From Thermoplasmatota archaeon (GTDB taxonomy: Archaea; Thermoplasmatota; JAKEGO01), in assembly GCA_028279595.1 (NCBI GenBank), contig JANQNK010000004.1, positions 174,993 through 238,992 of the forward strand: 64,000 nucleotides of DNA, read 5' to 3'. The stretch's first letter is position 1, and the number at the start of each line of letters is the position of its first letter. The position numbers were made by a program, and so were the translations under genes. Positions 33,262 through 41,689 of the stretch are shown piece by piece. The notes below the pieces were generated by a model, which was not told the DNA's origin, made no database searches, and worked only from the letters and a program-made list of their open reading frames with translations.

Positions 33262-36200
33262 CAGGCCACCCCCCTGTAGGCCTCGATCTGGGCCGTGATC
33301 TCCTCGTTCGTGAAATGCTTCATGGTGATGGCCAGCTTCGGACAGCTTGCTCCGCAGACGCCGCAGCCCTTGCACGATGCGGGGATGACCTGAGCCTTGC
33401 GTCCGCCCTCCTTCAGAACTAGCTCCATGGCCTTGAAGGGACAGTTGGTGACGCACAGACCGCAGCCGATGCACATCTCCTCGGTGATATCGGCAATGGC
33501 GGGATTGACCCTGACCTCGCCCTTGGCGAGCAGTGTCGAAGCCCTTGCGGCCGCAGCGTACGCCTGTGCAATGGACTCTTCCATCGTCTTCGGGGAGTGT
33601 GCCATGCCGGCGAGGAAGACGCCGTCCGTGGCGAAATCGACAGGACGCAGCTTGACATGCGCCTCGAGGAAGAAACCGTCCTCGTTGAGGGGGACCTTGA
33701 GCATCTTCGCCAGGTCGACCCTGTCGGGGCGCGGCTCGATGGCCGGTGCCAGTGCTACTATGTCCGCCTCTATGAAGAGCTCTTCGCCGAGTATCTTCTC
33801 CTTGACCTTGACCGTCAGCGCATCGCCGTCAGTGTCCACGGCGGGCTTGCCGTCCAGGTCGAACCGGACGAACACGACGCCGAGCTCCCTTGCGCGGCCG
33901 TAGTGGCTCTCCTTCAATCCATACGTGCGCATGTCCCTGTAGAGGATGTAGACCTGTGCCGATGGGTCAGTTTCCTTGATCCTGATGGCGTTCTTGATGG
34001 CGTCCGAGCAGCAGACGCGGCTGCAGTACGTGTGGCTCTCGTCCCTTGAACCGACGCACTGGATCATGGCGACGGTCCTCCCGACCGGTTCGCCCTCAGC
34101 GATCCGTCGCTCCAGCTCCGTCTGTGAGATGACGCGCTCGTCCTCGCCGAAGAGGTACTCCGCAGGTGCCGATTCGACCGCGCCTGTCGCGACGATTATC
34201 GCACCATGCTCGACCCTCTCCGGGCCGTCCGGCGTGTCTATGACCGACTCGAAGTTGCCGACGAAGCCGCCGATCTCCGAGACCTTCGCGTTGAGGTGGA
34301 CATCGATGATGTCGCTCTCCCCGATCCGGTCCACGAGCGAGCCCAGGTATTCCTGGACGTTGTCATTGTCAAGTGTGTAATGTATGTTCCTCATGTTCCC
34401 GCCGAGAGCGTCCTCCTGTTCGACGAGTGATACTCCGAAGCCCTGGTCCGCAAGGGCGAGGGCAGCGGTCATTCCCGCAAGTCCGCCGCCGATCACGAGG
34501 CCGTGCTGGATGACGTCCAGTGAGAGTTCCTCGAGGGGTTCGATGTGCGCCGCCCGAGCGACGGACATCCGGACTAGGTCCTGCGCCTTCTCGGTCGCGG
34601 TGGCCTTGTCGTCCATGTGGACCCACGAGCACTGGTCCCGGATGTTGGCCATCTCGAAGAGGTGGGCGTTCAGACCTGCCTCCCGAAGCGTCTCCTGGAA
34701 TAGGGGTTCGTGCGTCCTTGGAGTGCACGAGGCAACGAGCACGCGGTTCAGCCCATGCTCCTTGATCCGGTCGATGAGCGTGTGCTGTGCGTCCTGGCTG
34801 CAGGAGTAGATGTTCTCCTCGGCGTGGACGACGTTCGGCAGTCCCCTGGCGTACTCCACGACCGCGGGCACGTCGACGTAGGCACCGATGTTGATGCCGC
34901 AATGACATACGTAGACGCCGATCCGCGGCTCCTCGCCGGAGACGTCGCGCTCGGGGACGAACTCGCGCTCCTCGACGAGAGTCCCGCGTCCGGACGATAT
35001 CATCGCGCCAGCCTTCGCGGCCGCGCCGGAGGCCTCCATCACGGTCTCCGGGATGTCCTTCGGACCGGAGAATGCGCCGCAGACGAAGACGCCTGGTACG
35101 TCGGTCTCCATGGGCCTCGTCTCCTCGGTCTCGCAGAAACCGAAGTCGTCCAGGGATATGCCGGCCGTCTCGGCGAGGTCCTTGACGCCCTCGCCCGGCT
35201 CCAGGCCGATGGAAAGGACGACCATGTCGAAGGTCTCCTCCCTCAATGCCCCTTCCTCGCTCTCGTACCTTATCCTGAGGTCCTTCCCGGGGGTCTCCTG
35301 GACCTCCGAGATCCTGGACCTTATGAATCGGATGCCATGCTGGTCCTCGGCGCGGTTGAGATAGGACTCGAAACCCTTGCCGTGGGTGCGCATGTCCATG
35401 TAGAAGATGGTCGGCTCGACGGAACCGGAGTGCTCCTTGGCGATTATGGCCTCCTTGATGGAGTAGGTGCAGCAGACGGAAGAGCAGTACTCGTTCCCGC
35501 ATGACCTGTCCCTGGACCCGACGCAGTTGATCCAGGCGATCCTTTTCGGCTCCTTCCCGTCGGACGGCCTGAGCACGTGACCTTCGTACGGACCGGAGGC
35601 AGAAAGTATCCGCTCGAACTCGAGGGACGTCACGACGTTGTCGAAGCGGCCGTAGCCGTATTCGCCCTTCGCCTCTGCGTGGAAACCCTCGAACCCGGGC
35701 GCCATGACGATCGACCCTACCTCGACGGTGCGTTCGATATCCTGCATGTCGAAATCGATTGCGTTAGCGGGGCAGGCCTCGACGCACTTCATGGCGCACT
35801 TGCCGGTCTTGACCTGGAGGCAGTTGACGGGATCGACGACGTACCGGAGCGGTACGGCCTGGGGATATGGGATGTAGATCGCGCTCCTCTCCTTCAGCTC
35901 CTCGTCGAACTCGTTCCTGAGACGCCCCTTGAGGACGCATGCCTCGGCGCAGAGGTTGCATCCGACGCAGGCCTCGGTTACGCGGCGTGCTCTTTCGGTG
36001 ATCTTGACGGTGAAGTCGCCCGCCTTTCCGTCGATCGCAGTGACCGACGAGTTCGTCATCAATTCTATGTTCGGGTGCCTGCCGACGTCCACGAGCTTCG
36101 GCGACAGGATGCAGAGGGAACAGTCATTGGTTGGAAATGTCTTGTCGAGCTGTGCCATCGCCCCGCCTATCGCGGGCTTGTCCTCCACCATGTAGACCTT

Positions 36201-36287
36201 GAAGCCGGCGTCGGCCAGGTCGAGTGCGGACTGGATGCCACCAATGCCGCCCCCGACTACCAGCACAGCGCCGACCGGGTCGCTCAT
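33261..36287 (-). CDS. hdrA: HdrA, double-length, operon 2 (copy downstream of hdrB)
   Basis: 1008 residues. FAD domain 1 (VLVVGGGIGGIQSALDLA, about 8-25), DKTFPTNDCSLCILSPKL, then an insert with ACVGCNLCAEACVLKG (about 106) and a second cluster site with the spacing C-x7-C-x3-C-x3-CP (NCLQVKTGKCAMKCVEACP, about 157-176), which is the methanogen-HdrA-like version and differs from the other two HdrAs here. The HdrA N-terminal domain follows (GVYVCHCGINIGAYVD, about 461), then FAD domain 2 (LVIGGGLAGMTAALALA, about 599) and C-terminal CIGCGLCVTNCPFKA (about 939) and CKGCGVCGASCPKLA. It overlaps hdrB by 4 nt and the mvhD fusion by 1 nt. It is very similar to the following HdrA, so the pair probably arose by duplication. 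Confidence 0.92.
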   Translation of the reverse strand: MSDPVGAVLVVGGGIGGIQSALDLADAGFKVYMVEDKPAIGGAMAQLDKTFPTNDCSLCILSPKLVDVGRHPNIELMTNSSVTAIDGKAGDFTVKITERARRVTEACVGCNLCAEACVLKGRLRNEFDEELKERSAIYIPYPQAVPLRYVVDPVNCLQVKTGKCAMKCVEACPANAIDFDMQDIERTVEVGSIVMAPGFEGFHAEAKGEYGYGRFDNVVTSLEFERILSASGPYEGHVLRPSDGKEPKRIAWINCVGSRDRSCGNEYCSSVCCTYSIKEAIIAKEHSGSVEPTIFYMDMRTHGKGFESYLNRAEDQHGIRFIRSRISEVQETPGKDLRIRYESEEGALREETFDMVVLSIGLEPGEGVKDLAETAGISLDDFGFCETEETRPMETDVPGVFVCGAFSGPKDIPETVMEASGAAAKAGAMISSGRGTLVEEREFVPERDVSGEEPRIGVYVCHCGINIGAYVDVPAVVEYARGLPNVVHAEENIYSCSQDAQHTLIDRIKEHGLNRVLVASCTPRTHEPLFQETLREAGLNAHLFEMANIRDQCSWVHMDDKATATEKAQDLVRMSVARAAHIEPLEELSLDVIQHGLVIGGGLAGMTAALALADQGFGVSLVEQEDALGGNMRNIHYTLDNDNVQEYLGSLVDRIGESDIIDVHLNAKVSEIGGFVGNFESVIDTPDGPERVEHGAIIVATGAVESAPAEYLFGEDERVISQTELERRIAEGEPVGRTVAMIQCVGSRDESHTYCSRVCCSDAIKNAIRIKETDPSAQVYILYRDMRTYGLKESHYGRARELGVVFVRFDLDGKPAVDTDGDALTVKVKEKILGEELFIEADIVALAPAIEPRPDRVDLAKMLKVPLNEDGFFLEAHVKLRPVDFATDGVFLAGMAHSPKTMEESIAQAYAAAARASTLLAKGEVRVNPAIADITEEMCIGCGLCVTNCPFKAMELVLKEGGRKAQVIPASCKGCGVCGASCPKLAITMKHFTNEEITAQIEAYRGVA

Positions 36288-37171
36288 GCCGCCTCCTCTC
36301 CCTCCTCGAGTTTCGCCAGGAGGTCCTTGGCCTTGACCTTGTTGAGCCTGAATCCCAGCTGTTTCTTGTCCATTCCGTAAGCGAGGCCCAGCAGCTGGGG
36401 GTAGTAGAGGACCGGCAGGCCGTACTCCGTCTCGTACTTCTGCTCGATCTTCTTCTGATTGTCCTCGTACATGACGGTACAGAAGGGACAGACCGTGATG
36501 AGCCCGTCAACCGGGTTCGCCGTGATGTGATCGAGCTTCTTCTTCGCCATCTGGAGGGCGATGTCCTCCTCCACGCCGAGGATGGCCCCTCCGCAGCATT
36601 CGAGCTTGTCCTGGTAGTCGACGGACTTCGCTCCGGCGGCCTCGATGAGCTCGTCGATCGTCCGCGGGTCCTCGGCGTCGTCGAAGCAGTGCACTTCAGC
36701 AGGCCTGAGGTAGTGGCACCCGTAATGGACCGAGAACGAGAAGTCGCTCATGTCCCGTGTGATGGGGTCCTTGATCTTCTCAAGACCTATATCCTCGTAG
36801 AGCATCCTCGAGAAGTGCTTGATCTTCGTCCCTGGCTTGAACTCGCAACCCACGTCCTTCAGGTCCTCGTTGACCTTGGCGCGCAGTTCGGAGTCCTCCG
36901 AGAGGATGTGGTTAGCCTCGGCAAGTACGCCGGTGCAGGCGTTGCAGAGGGTCACGATATCGACGCCCTCCTTCTGGGCCTGACATATGTTCCTGGCAGC
37001 GAGGGCCAGAGTGCTCCTGGCACTCGTCGATTTCACGGGATATCCGCAGCACGAGAAACCGTCCATGTCGACGAGCTCGATGCCGAGCTTCTCGGCGACT
37101 GCGCGGGCGGAGAGTTCGTAGTTCTGACCCCTTACGGGGATCGTGCAGCCTAGGAAGAGTGCGTACTTCAT
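36284..37171 (-). CDS. hdrB: HdrB (two CCG domains), operon 2
   Basis: 295 residues. CCG domain 1: FLGCTIPVRG (Cys9), FSCCGYPVKS (about 40) and TLCNACTGVL (about 75). CCG domain 2: HYGCHYLRPAE (about 150), LECCGGAILG (about 193) and TVCPFCTVMYE (about 228). The sequence YYPQLLGLAYG near 257 is typical of HdrB. All ligand Cys are conserved. It has ATGA overlaps with hdrC before it and hdrA after it. It presumably reduces a disulfide substrate, or accepts electrons from an adjacent dehydrogenase (GlcDF) in reverse. Confidence 0.93.
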   Translation of the reverse strand: MKYALFLGCTIPVRGQNYELSARAVAEKLGIELVDMDGFSCCGYPVKSTSARSTLALAARNICQAQKEGVDIVTLCNACTGVLAEANHILSEDSELRAKVNEDLKDVGCEFKPGTKIKHFSRMLYEDIGLEKIKDPITRDMSDFSFSVHYGCHYLRPAEVHCFDDAEDPRTIDELIEAAGAKSVDYQDKLECCGGAILGVEEDIALQMAKKKLDHITANPVDGLITVCPFCTVMYEDNQKKIEQKYETEYGLPVLYYPQLLGLAYGMDKKQLGFRLNKVKAKDLLAKLEEGEEAA

Positions 37172-37656
37172 TCACACACCTCCGCGATGGCCGGGTCCTT
37201 GACGACCTTCCTGACCTCGTCGATGGTCTTCTGGACGGGGGGCAGGCCCATCTTCTCGCGCTTCTTGTTGTCGAAGTCCTCGACCTCGTAGAGACGGCCG
37301 AACTCGAGCACGAGCCGCGCCTGCTCCTTGAAGGAGGGATGCATGTATCCCTCCCGTACGGCGATGTTCTTCAATGCCGTCATGATGTCGGTGAGGTGTA
37401 CGTCCTGGGGACACCTGTCGTAACAGGTATAGCATGTGGAACAGAGCCATATGAACTCGCTCGACAGTACCTCTTCCCTCATTCCAAGAAGGACCATCCT
37501 GATGATCTTGCGGGGATTGTACTTGTCGTCGATCTCGCGGACGGGGCATCCTGCCGTGCAGGTTCCGCACGCGAAGCAGCGGGATATCTCCCATCCACCG
37601 AGTTCCTTCGAGACCTCGTCCTTGAAGTTCGGATCAAGCTCGCTGGTCCTTATCAT
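37168..37656 (-). CDS. hdrC: HdrC, operon 2
   Basis: 162 residues with two [4Fe-4S] motifs, CFACGTCTAGCPVREI (about 27-42) and LCSTCYTCYDRCPQDVHLTD (about 71-90), and the usual HdrC helical C-terminus. It starts 1 nt after the lplA stop and overlaps hdrB by 4 nt. Role: electron wire between HdrA and HdrB. Confidence 0.92.
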   Translation of the reverse strand: MIRTSELDPNFKDEVSKELGGWEISRCFACGTCTAGCPVREIDDKYNPRKIIRMVLLGMREEVLSSEFIWLCSTCYTCYDRCPQDVHLTDIMTALKNIAVREGYMHPSFKEQARLVLEFGRLYEVEDFDNKKREKMGLPPVQKTIDEVRKVVKDPAIAEVCE

Positions 37657-37657
37657 C

Positions 37658-38707
37658 TCACTTTGCCTCCATGACCGCTTTTGTGATGTCCCTGGGCTCG
37701 ACGCCTGGCGTCTGGACCTCGGACTCCTCGTAGAACTCCTCGATCGCGTTCACGACCTCGGACTCGTCCCTCTGGGTGTCGGCCAGGCTCGCCTCGAGAC
37801 CGGCCAGTTCCTTCTTCGGAAGGAGCGTGAAGTCGCCGGAGATGCCGATGTCGGCGATGCGGGCCTCGACCACCTCCTGCTGCGTCCTTATCAGGCCGCC
37901 CTGGGCCTTGTACATGCCGTAGAGTATCTCCACGCCTTCCTTGATCTTGACCCCGCTGGGGACCTTCGGGGTCTTCCTGTACTTGAACTCGGGTGAATCG
38001 AACCAGACCGCCAGTTCCTCCATCTTCGCGACCACGTCGTCGCTCAGGGTCAGCGGGGTCAGCTTTCCGAGGAGGTCCTCGTATCGGCTATGGAGCACGC
38101 CGGTGAGCTCCTCCCTCGGGGGGAGCCTTCCGAGTTCCTTCTTCATTGTGGTGACGTTCTCCTCCATCGTCTTGAAGACCTTGTCCCTGAACTTCTCGTC
38201 GGGGACCTTGATCGCATGGGCCATCGCGTTGAAGTCGAAGTCCATGATGAGCGAACCGACGAAGACCATCGAATCGTCTATGTCCGCGCCGCCGAGACCC
38301 GCGATCTTGCGGCCCTCGGTCGTGATTATGTCGTTGACCTCGCGGAACTTGGTCTGGATGCCGTACTCCTCGTAGGTCTCGATCGGCGGGATCGACAGCT
38401 GCTGGTAGATCTCCTTGACGCTCTTGGGGAACGCCGGATTGTCCTGGTTCCAGATTATATGGTAGAATATCTGGTCCCTGTCGAGGTAGACCGTGCCCCC
38501 GCCGACCTCCCTGCGGATTATCGGGAGACCCGCTTTTTCGCAGTAGGCGGTGTCAACCTCCTTCTCTAGGTCCTGGAAGTATCCCACGCTGATGAACGGG
38601 GTCTCGGGGGACACCGTCACCATCGCCTCCACGCCCATCCGGGCGAGGGTGTGGAATATCAACATCGACTGTTTCCATGGGCGCACACCGAGATCGAGCA
38701 GGTACAC
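37658..38707 (-). CDS. lplA: Lipoate-protein ligase A, bipartite (ligase plus accessory domain)
   Basis: 349 residues. The catalytic domain (1-240) shows TPFISVGYFQD, RREVGGGTVYLDRDQIFYHI (about 65-84; the lipoate-binding RR.GGG loop) and NDIITTEGRKIAGLGG (about 125; GRKIAG holds the catalytic Lys), then VGSLIMDFDF. Residues about 245-345 (VKIKEGVEILYGMYKAQGGL, ARIADIGISGDF, SEVVNAIEEFYEE) match the accessory LplB-type domain, so both parts needed for lipoate activation are in one chain. Thermoplasma relatives have them as two genes. It attaches lipoate to a carrier; the only lipoyl protein in the window is the GcvH-like one at 13.9 kb. It lies between glcF/hdrD and hdrC, a position reminiscent of the lipoate ligase associated with bacterial sHdr sulfur-oxidation clusters. 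Confidence 0.87.
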   Translation of the reverse strand: MYLLDLGVRPWKQSMLIFHTLARMGVEAMVTVSPETPFISVGYFQDLEKEVDTAYCEKAGLPIIRREVGGGTVYLDRDQIFYHIIWNQDNPAFPKSVKEIYQQLSIPPIETYEEYGIQTKFREVNDIITTEGRKIAGLGGADIDDSMVFVGSLIMDFDFNAMAHAIKVPDEKFRDKVFKTMEENVTTMKKELGRLPPREELTGVLHSRYEDLLGKLTPLTLSDDVVAKMEELAVWFDSPEFKYRKTPKVPSGVKIKEGVEILYGMYKAQGGLIRTQQEVVEARIADIGISGDFTLLPKKELAGLEASLADTQRDESEVVNAIEEFYEESEVQTPGVEPRDITKAVMEAK

Positions 38708-38716
38708 ATGATCACC

Positions 38717-39775
38717 TCATTTCAGGGCTTTCCAGATGAGGTCCTCAATGTTCCTGACGGTTATAGTATCTTCACCTAACTCCGCCACGGTCTTCGCGGC
38801 CTTCTTGAGCACCGTCTCGCAGGTTGAACAAGTAGTGACGAGGACCTCGGCTCCGGTGGCGACGGCCTGTCGGATCCGGTAGAGGGAGATGTCGTCCGAG
38901 AGCTCCTGATCGGACATGAGGATGCCCCCGCCGCCTCCGCAGCAGGCAGAGCCGTCCTTGTTGCTCTCCATCTCGATGAGCTCGCAGCCGAGCCTCTTGA
39001 TTATCTCACGGGGCTCGTCGATTATCTTGAGACCGCGCGAGAAATCGCATGGGTCGTGGTATGTGACCTTCATTCCGAGGTCGCCCTGCGGAAGCACCTC
39101 CAGGATCGCCTGGAGCAGATGCCTGGCTTCGATGTCGTGGCCTTCCCTCAGGAAGACGGTGCAGGTCGGACACATCGTGATCGCCTCTCCGTGCGGGAAC
39201 GCCGCCTTGAAGCGCTCCTTGTGCTCGTCGAAGTCGTCAACGAACCCGAGGATCTCCATGGGGAATCCGCAGCAGACCTCGTCGCTAATCGTTGCGTCGA
39301 TGCCGAGCTTCTCCAGGATCTTGATGAACTTCTTGGTCTTGTTGGGCCGGGACTGGTACTGGCATCCGACGAAGAGGGGTGTGTCGCCCTCCTTGCCCTC
39401 GATGCCTCCCTCGGTGTCGCCGTAGATGTTGCCTGTGTCCTTGACGTTCTGGATGACGCGCTCGTGTGTCTCGCTCGAAAAGCCGGCCTTGACGAGGTCG
39501 GCGCGGGCTGCGGCTATGATGTCCACGACGGTCACGTTCGAGGGGCAGCGCTCCATGCAGTCGCCGCACGTCGTGCACTGGAACAGGCGGTCCGCGACCT
39601 CCTGGGTCGCCTCCAGGTCGCCGGTCATCAGCCCGTACGAGAGCATGACCTTTCCCCGGGCGCCGTCGGTGTCCCATCCGCGCTCGCGGATCACTGGGCA
39701 CTCCTCGAAGCAGTAGGCGCACCTTATGCAGACGTACATCTCGTTCTCGAGCTTCTCCAGGTTCTTCGCTTCCAT
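38717..39775 (-). CDS. GlcF/HdrD-like iron-sulfur subunit (ferredoxin plus CCG domains)
   Basis: 352 residues. The N-terminal ferredoxin domain has CIRCAYCFEECPVIRE (about 14-29) and CTTCGDCMERCPSNV (about 62-76). Two CCG domains follow: GCQYQSRP, EVCCGFPME and MCPTCTVF in the first, and YHDPCDFSRG, ACCGGGGGILMSD and TTCSTCETVL in the second. This is the GlcF/LctD/HdrD pattern: it takes electrons from an FAD-linked hydroxyacid dehydrogenase. ATG at 39775 lies 5 nt after the glcD stop and has GGTGA upstream. It probably forms a pair with GlcD and passes electrons to HdrABC of the same operon. Confidence 0.88.
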   Translation of the reverse strand: MEAKNLEKLENEMYVCIRCAYCFEECPVIRERGWDTDGARGKVMLSYGLMTGDLEATQEVADRLFQCTTCGDCMERCPSNVTVVDIIAAARADLVKAGFSSETHERVIQNVKDTGNIYGDTEGGIEGKEGDTPLFVGCQYQSRPNKTKKFIKILEKLGIDATISDEVCCGFPMEILGFVDDFDEHKERFKAAFPHGEAITMCPTCTVFLREGHDIEARHLLQAILEVLPQGDLGMKVTYHDPCDFSRGLKIIDEPREIIKRLGCELIEMESNKDGSACCGGGGGILMSDQELSDDISLYRIRQAVATGAEVLVTTCSTCETVLKKAAKTVAELGEDTITVRNIEDLIWKALK

Positions 39776-39780
39776 CCTTG

Positions 39781-41211
39781 TCACCCCCTCACCTTGTACC
39801 TGAGGTCCGTCGCGGTCACCCAGTCGTCCGGAGCGTCCTGCAGTTTGTGCGGGTTGAGTATGTTGTTGGGATCTAGGGCCTTCTTGATGGCGCGCATCGT
39901 CTCGAGCTGGTCGGCCTTCTCCTCCTTCCACGCAGGTGCCTTGGAGAGGGCGATGCCGTGCTCGCCGGATGTCGTTCCGCCTACCTCGCGTATGAACTTG
40001 TAGACCTCGTCGACCGCCTTCGCCGATGCGTCCCACTGGCTCTGCTGGGATGGGTCGATGAGGATCTTCGTGTGTATGAGGCCGGAGCCGGCGTGGCCGT
40101 AGGCGCTCATTATGATGCCGTTGTTCTCGGCGATCTCGTGGATCTTCTGTATCGTTGCCGCGATCTGGGATATCGGAACGGCCATGTCGTCGGCCAGGGA
40201 GGTCGAGACGAGTCCTTCCTTGTAACGGGAGAGCGATGGGAAGAGCTTCTTCCTTCCGGCGTAGATACGGGCCATCTCCTTTGGGTCGTCACTGACCTCG
40301 ATCCCGGAGCCGTTGTGCTCCTTGAATATCTCCTGGACGCGCTCCATATCGCGGTCCACCTCGTCCTTGGCCATGCCGTTGCACTCGAACATCACGATGG
40401 CCTCGACGTCAGGGAGTCCCATGTCCAGTGCTGTATTGACGGCCTTGATGGCAACGTGGTCCATCAGCTCGAGCATGGACGGCTTCACGCCGCTGGCGGC
40501 GATGGCCGATATCGCGTTCCCGGCGTCCTCGAGCCTGTCGAAGTTTACCACGCCGATCATCCTGAACTTGGGAAGAGGTGCCAGCCTGAGTGTAGCCTCC
40601 GTGACGATCCCGAGTGTGCCCTCGGAACCGACGATCAGCCTGTGGAGCTGGTAGCCGGCGGATTCCACGATCGTGTTGGAGCCGAGGTCCAGTGCCTCAC
40701 CGTTCGCCATGACGACCTTCATGCCCATTATCGAGTCGCGGGTCGCGCCGTACTTCACCGCGCGGTTCCCAGAGGCGTTGGTCCCGATCATCCCGCCGAT
40801 CGTGCAGATGTTGCCGGATGACGGTGTCGGGGGGAAGAAGACGCCGAACGGCTTCAGGGCCTTGTTGAGGTCGTCGTTGACGACCCCGGCCTCGACGCGG
40901 ACGAGCACGTCCTCGGGTTTTATGTCCATGATCCTGTCCATCCTCTTCATGTCGAGGACGATGCCGCCGTCGATAGGGACTGTGTGCCCGGACATGCCGG
41001 AGCCGGCGCCCCTAGGGACGATCGGTATCTTCTTCTCGTTCGCGTAGCGAACGATGTCCTGGACCTCCTCGGTCGTACCGGGCCGGACCACCACGTCGGG
41101 CTTGGCCTGGTGAACCGATGCGTCCGAGGAATACACGTACAGGTCGAACGCCCTGTCGGAGACGTTCTCATCACCGACTATCGACCTCAGCCTCTCGATG
41201 TCGACGTCCAT
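39781..41211 (-). CDS. FAD-linked D-2-hydroxyacid dehydrogenase (GlcD / D-lactate dehydrogenase family)
   Basis: 476 residues from ATG at 41211 (after GGTGGT); an ATG four codons upstream lacks a ribosome-binding site. The FAD_binding_4 domain covers about 35-210: VVRPGTTEEVQDIVRYA, PIVPRGAGSGMSGHTVP, GNICTIGGMIGTNASGNRA, LIVGSEGTLGIVTEATLRL. The C-terminal FAD-oxidase domain ends with SAYGHAGSGLIHTKIL, GGTTSGEHGIALSKA and KKALDPNNILNPHKL. The family oxidises D-lactate, glycolate or other D-2-hydroxyacids. It is the first gene of operon 2 (glcD-glcF-lplA-hdrCBA-mvhD-hdrA). Two LarA-type racemases in the window could supply the D-isomer. The substrate is not determined by sequence. Confidence 0.88.
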   Translation of the reverse strand: MDVDIERLRSIVGDENVSDRAFDLYVYSSDASVHQAKPDVVVRPGTTEEVQDIVRYANEKKIPIVPRGAGSGMSGHTVPIDGGIVLDMKRMDRIMDIKPEDVLVRVEAGVVNDDLNKALKPFGVFFPPTPSSGNICTIGGMIGTNASGNRAVKYGATRDSIMGMKVVMANGEALDLGSNTIVESAGYQLHRLIVGSEGTLGIVTEATLRLAPLPKFRMIGVVNFDRLEDAGNAISAIAASGVKPSMLELMDHVAIKAVNTALDMGLPDVEAIVMFECNGMAKDEVDRDMERVQEIFKEHNGSGIEVSDDPKEMARIYAGRKKLFPSLSRYKEGLVSTSLADDMAVPISQIAATIQKIHEIAENNGIIMSAYGHAGSGLIHTKILIDPSQQSQWDASAKAVDEVYKFIREVGGTTSGEHGIALSKAPAWKEEKADQLETMRAIKKALDPNNILNPHKLQDAPDDWVTATDLRYKVRG

Positions 41212-41364
41212 ATTGACCACCATATTCGATGTCGTACCAGAAGAGTCCCCGGCCTTGCCGAGTGGGTCTTGGCGCAGCCCCCGGGCCGCCTTGCACCGCC
41301 GTTCGCCGCCCTATCCGGACCGTCCGTCAGGGCTCCCCTGTTTCCGCGGATATGCCCCGCCGTT

Positions 41365-41386
41365 TCCCGAATATCGATATTCGGGA
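41365..41386. promoter_or_regulatory. 22-bp perfect palindrome, operator-like
   Basis: Half-site TCCCGAATATC followed by its exact inverted copy. It lies in the long upstream region of the glcD operon, between its possible TATA element and the start codon. The symmetry and AT-rich centre are typical of a homodimeric regulator site. No second copy was noticed in the window. Confidence 0.5.
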
Positions 41387-41660
41387 GGGATTCTCGTTAT
41401 TCTGGAGCGGATGGAAGCGAAATTTTCGCGTTCTATCGCCCCTGTGCAGGCAGGGCAACGAAGAAGGACCCTTTGTCTTATTTTAGATTTCCGCTTCCCC
41501 GCGGTGAAAAGGATAAACAGGATATTACCGAGTGTGTAAATTGACAAGCCCGTCCGAGGGGCTTGGGAGCGACCGTTCCGATGTATTGTAACAACGCCGG
41601 GGACGGACGTAACGTTTTATCGGATATCTGTGTCCAGGCGTCCGCTTGGCAGGGATATTC

Positions 41661-41668
41661 TTATAAAT
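41661..41668 (+). promoter_or_regulatory. TATA box of mdh (leaderless)
   Basis: TTATAAAT centred about 26 nt before the ATG at 41690, so transcription should start at or next to the start codon. No Shine-Dalgarno sequence is present. Confidence 0.65.
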
Positions 41669-41689
41669 CGGACCTGCCTTACCGACCCT

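Larger units (their letters stand above)
41212..41689. promoter_or_regulatory. 478-bp regulatory gap between the glcD operon and mdh
   Basis: No gene is visible. It holds a 22-bp perfect palindrome (41365-41386), a near-palindrome with GCGAAA/TTTCGC arms (41417-41429), a minus-strand TATA-like element (about 41477-41488, TCTAAAATAAG on that strand) that would give the glcD operon a leader of about 245 nt, a hairpin with AAGCCC/GGGCTT arms (about 41544-41564), and the mdh TATA box near 41664. Confidence 0.55.

Noticed and set aside
16143..41211. Hdr genes taken as evidence of methanogenesis
   Set aside because: No mcr, mtr, fwd or coenzyme M/B genes are present in the window. Hdr modules are widespread in non-methanogens, and here they are linked to TCA and hydroxyacid genes.
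29492..41211. Operon 2 taken as a classical sHdr sulfur-oxidation cluster
   Set aside because: The sHdr set has duplicated C1B1/C2B2 subunits, a single-length A and an lbpA gene. Here there are GlcD/GlcF, double-length HdrAs and MvhD. Only the lipoate ligase is shared.
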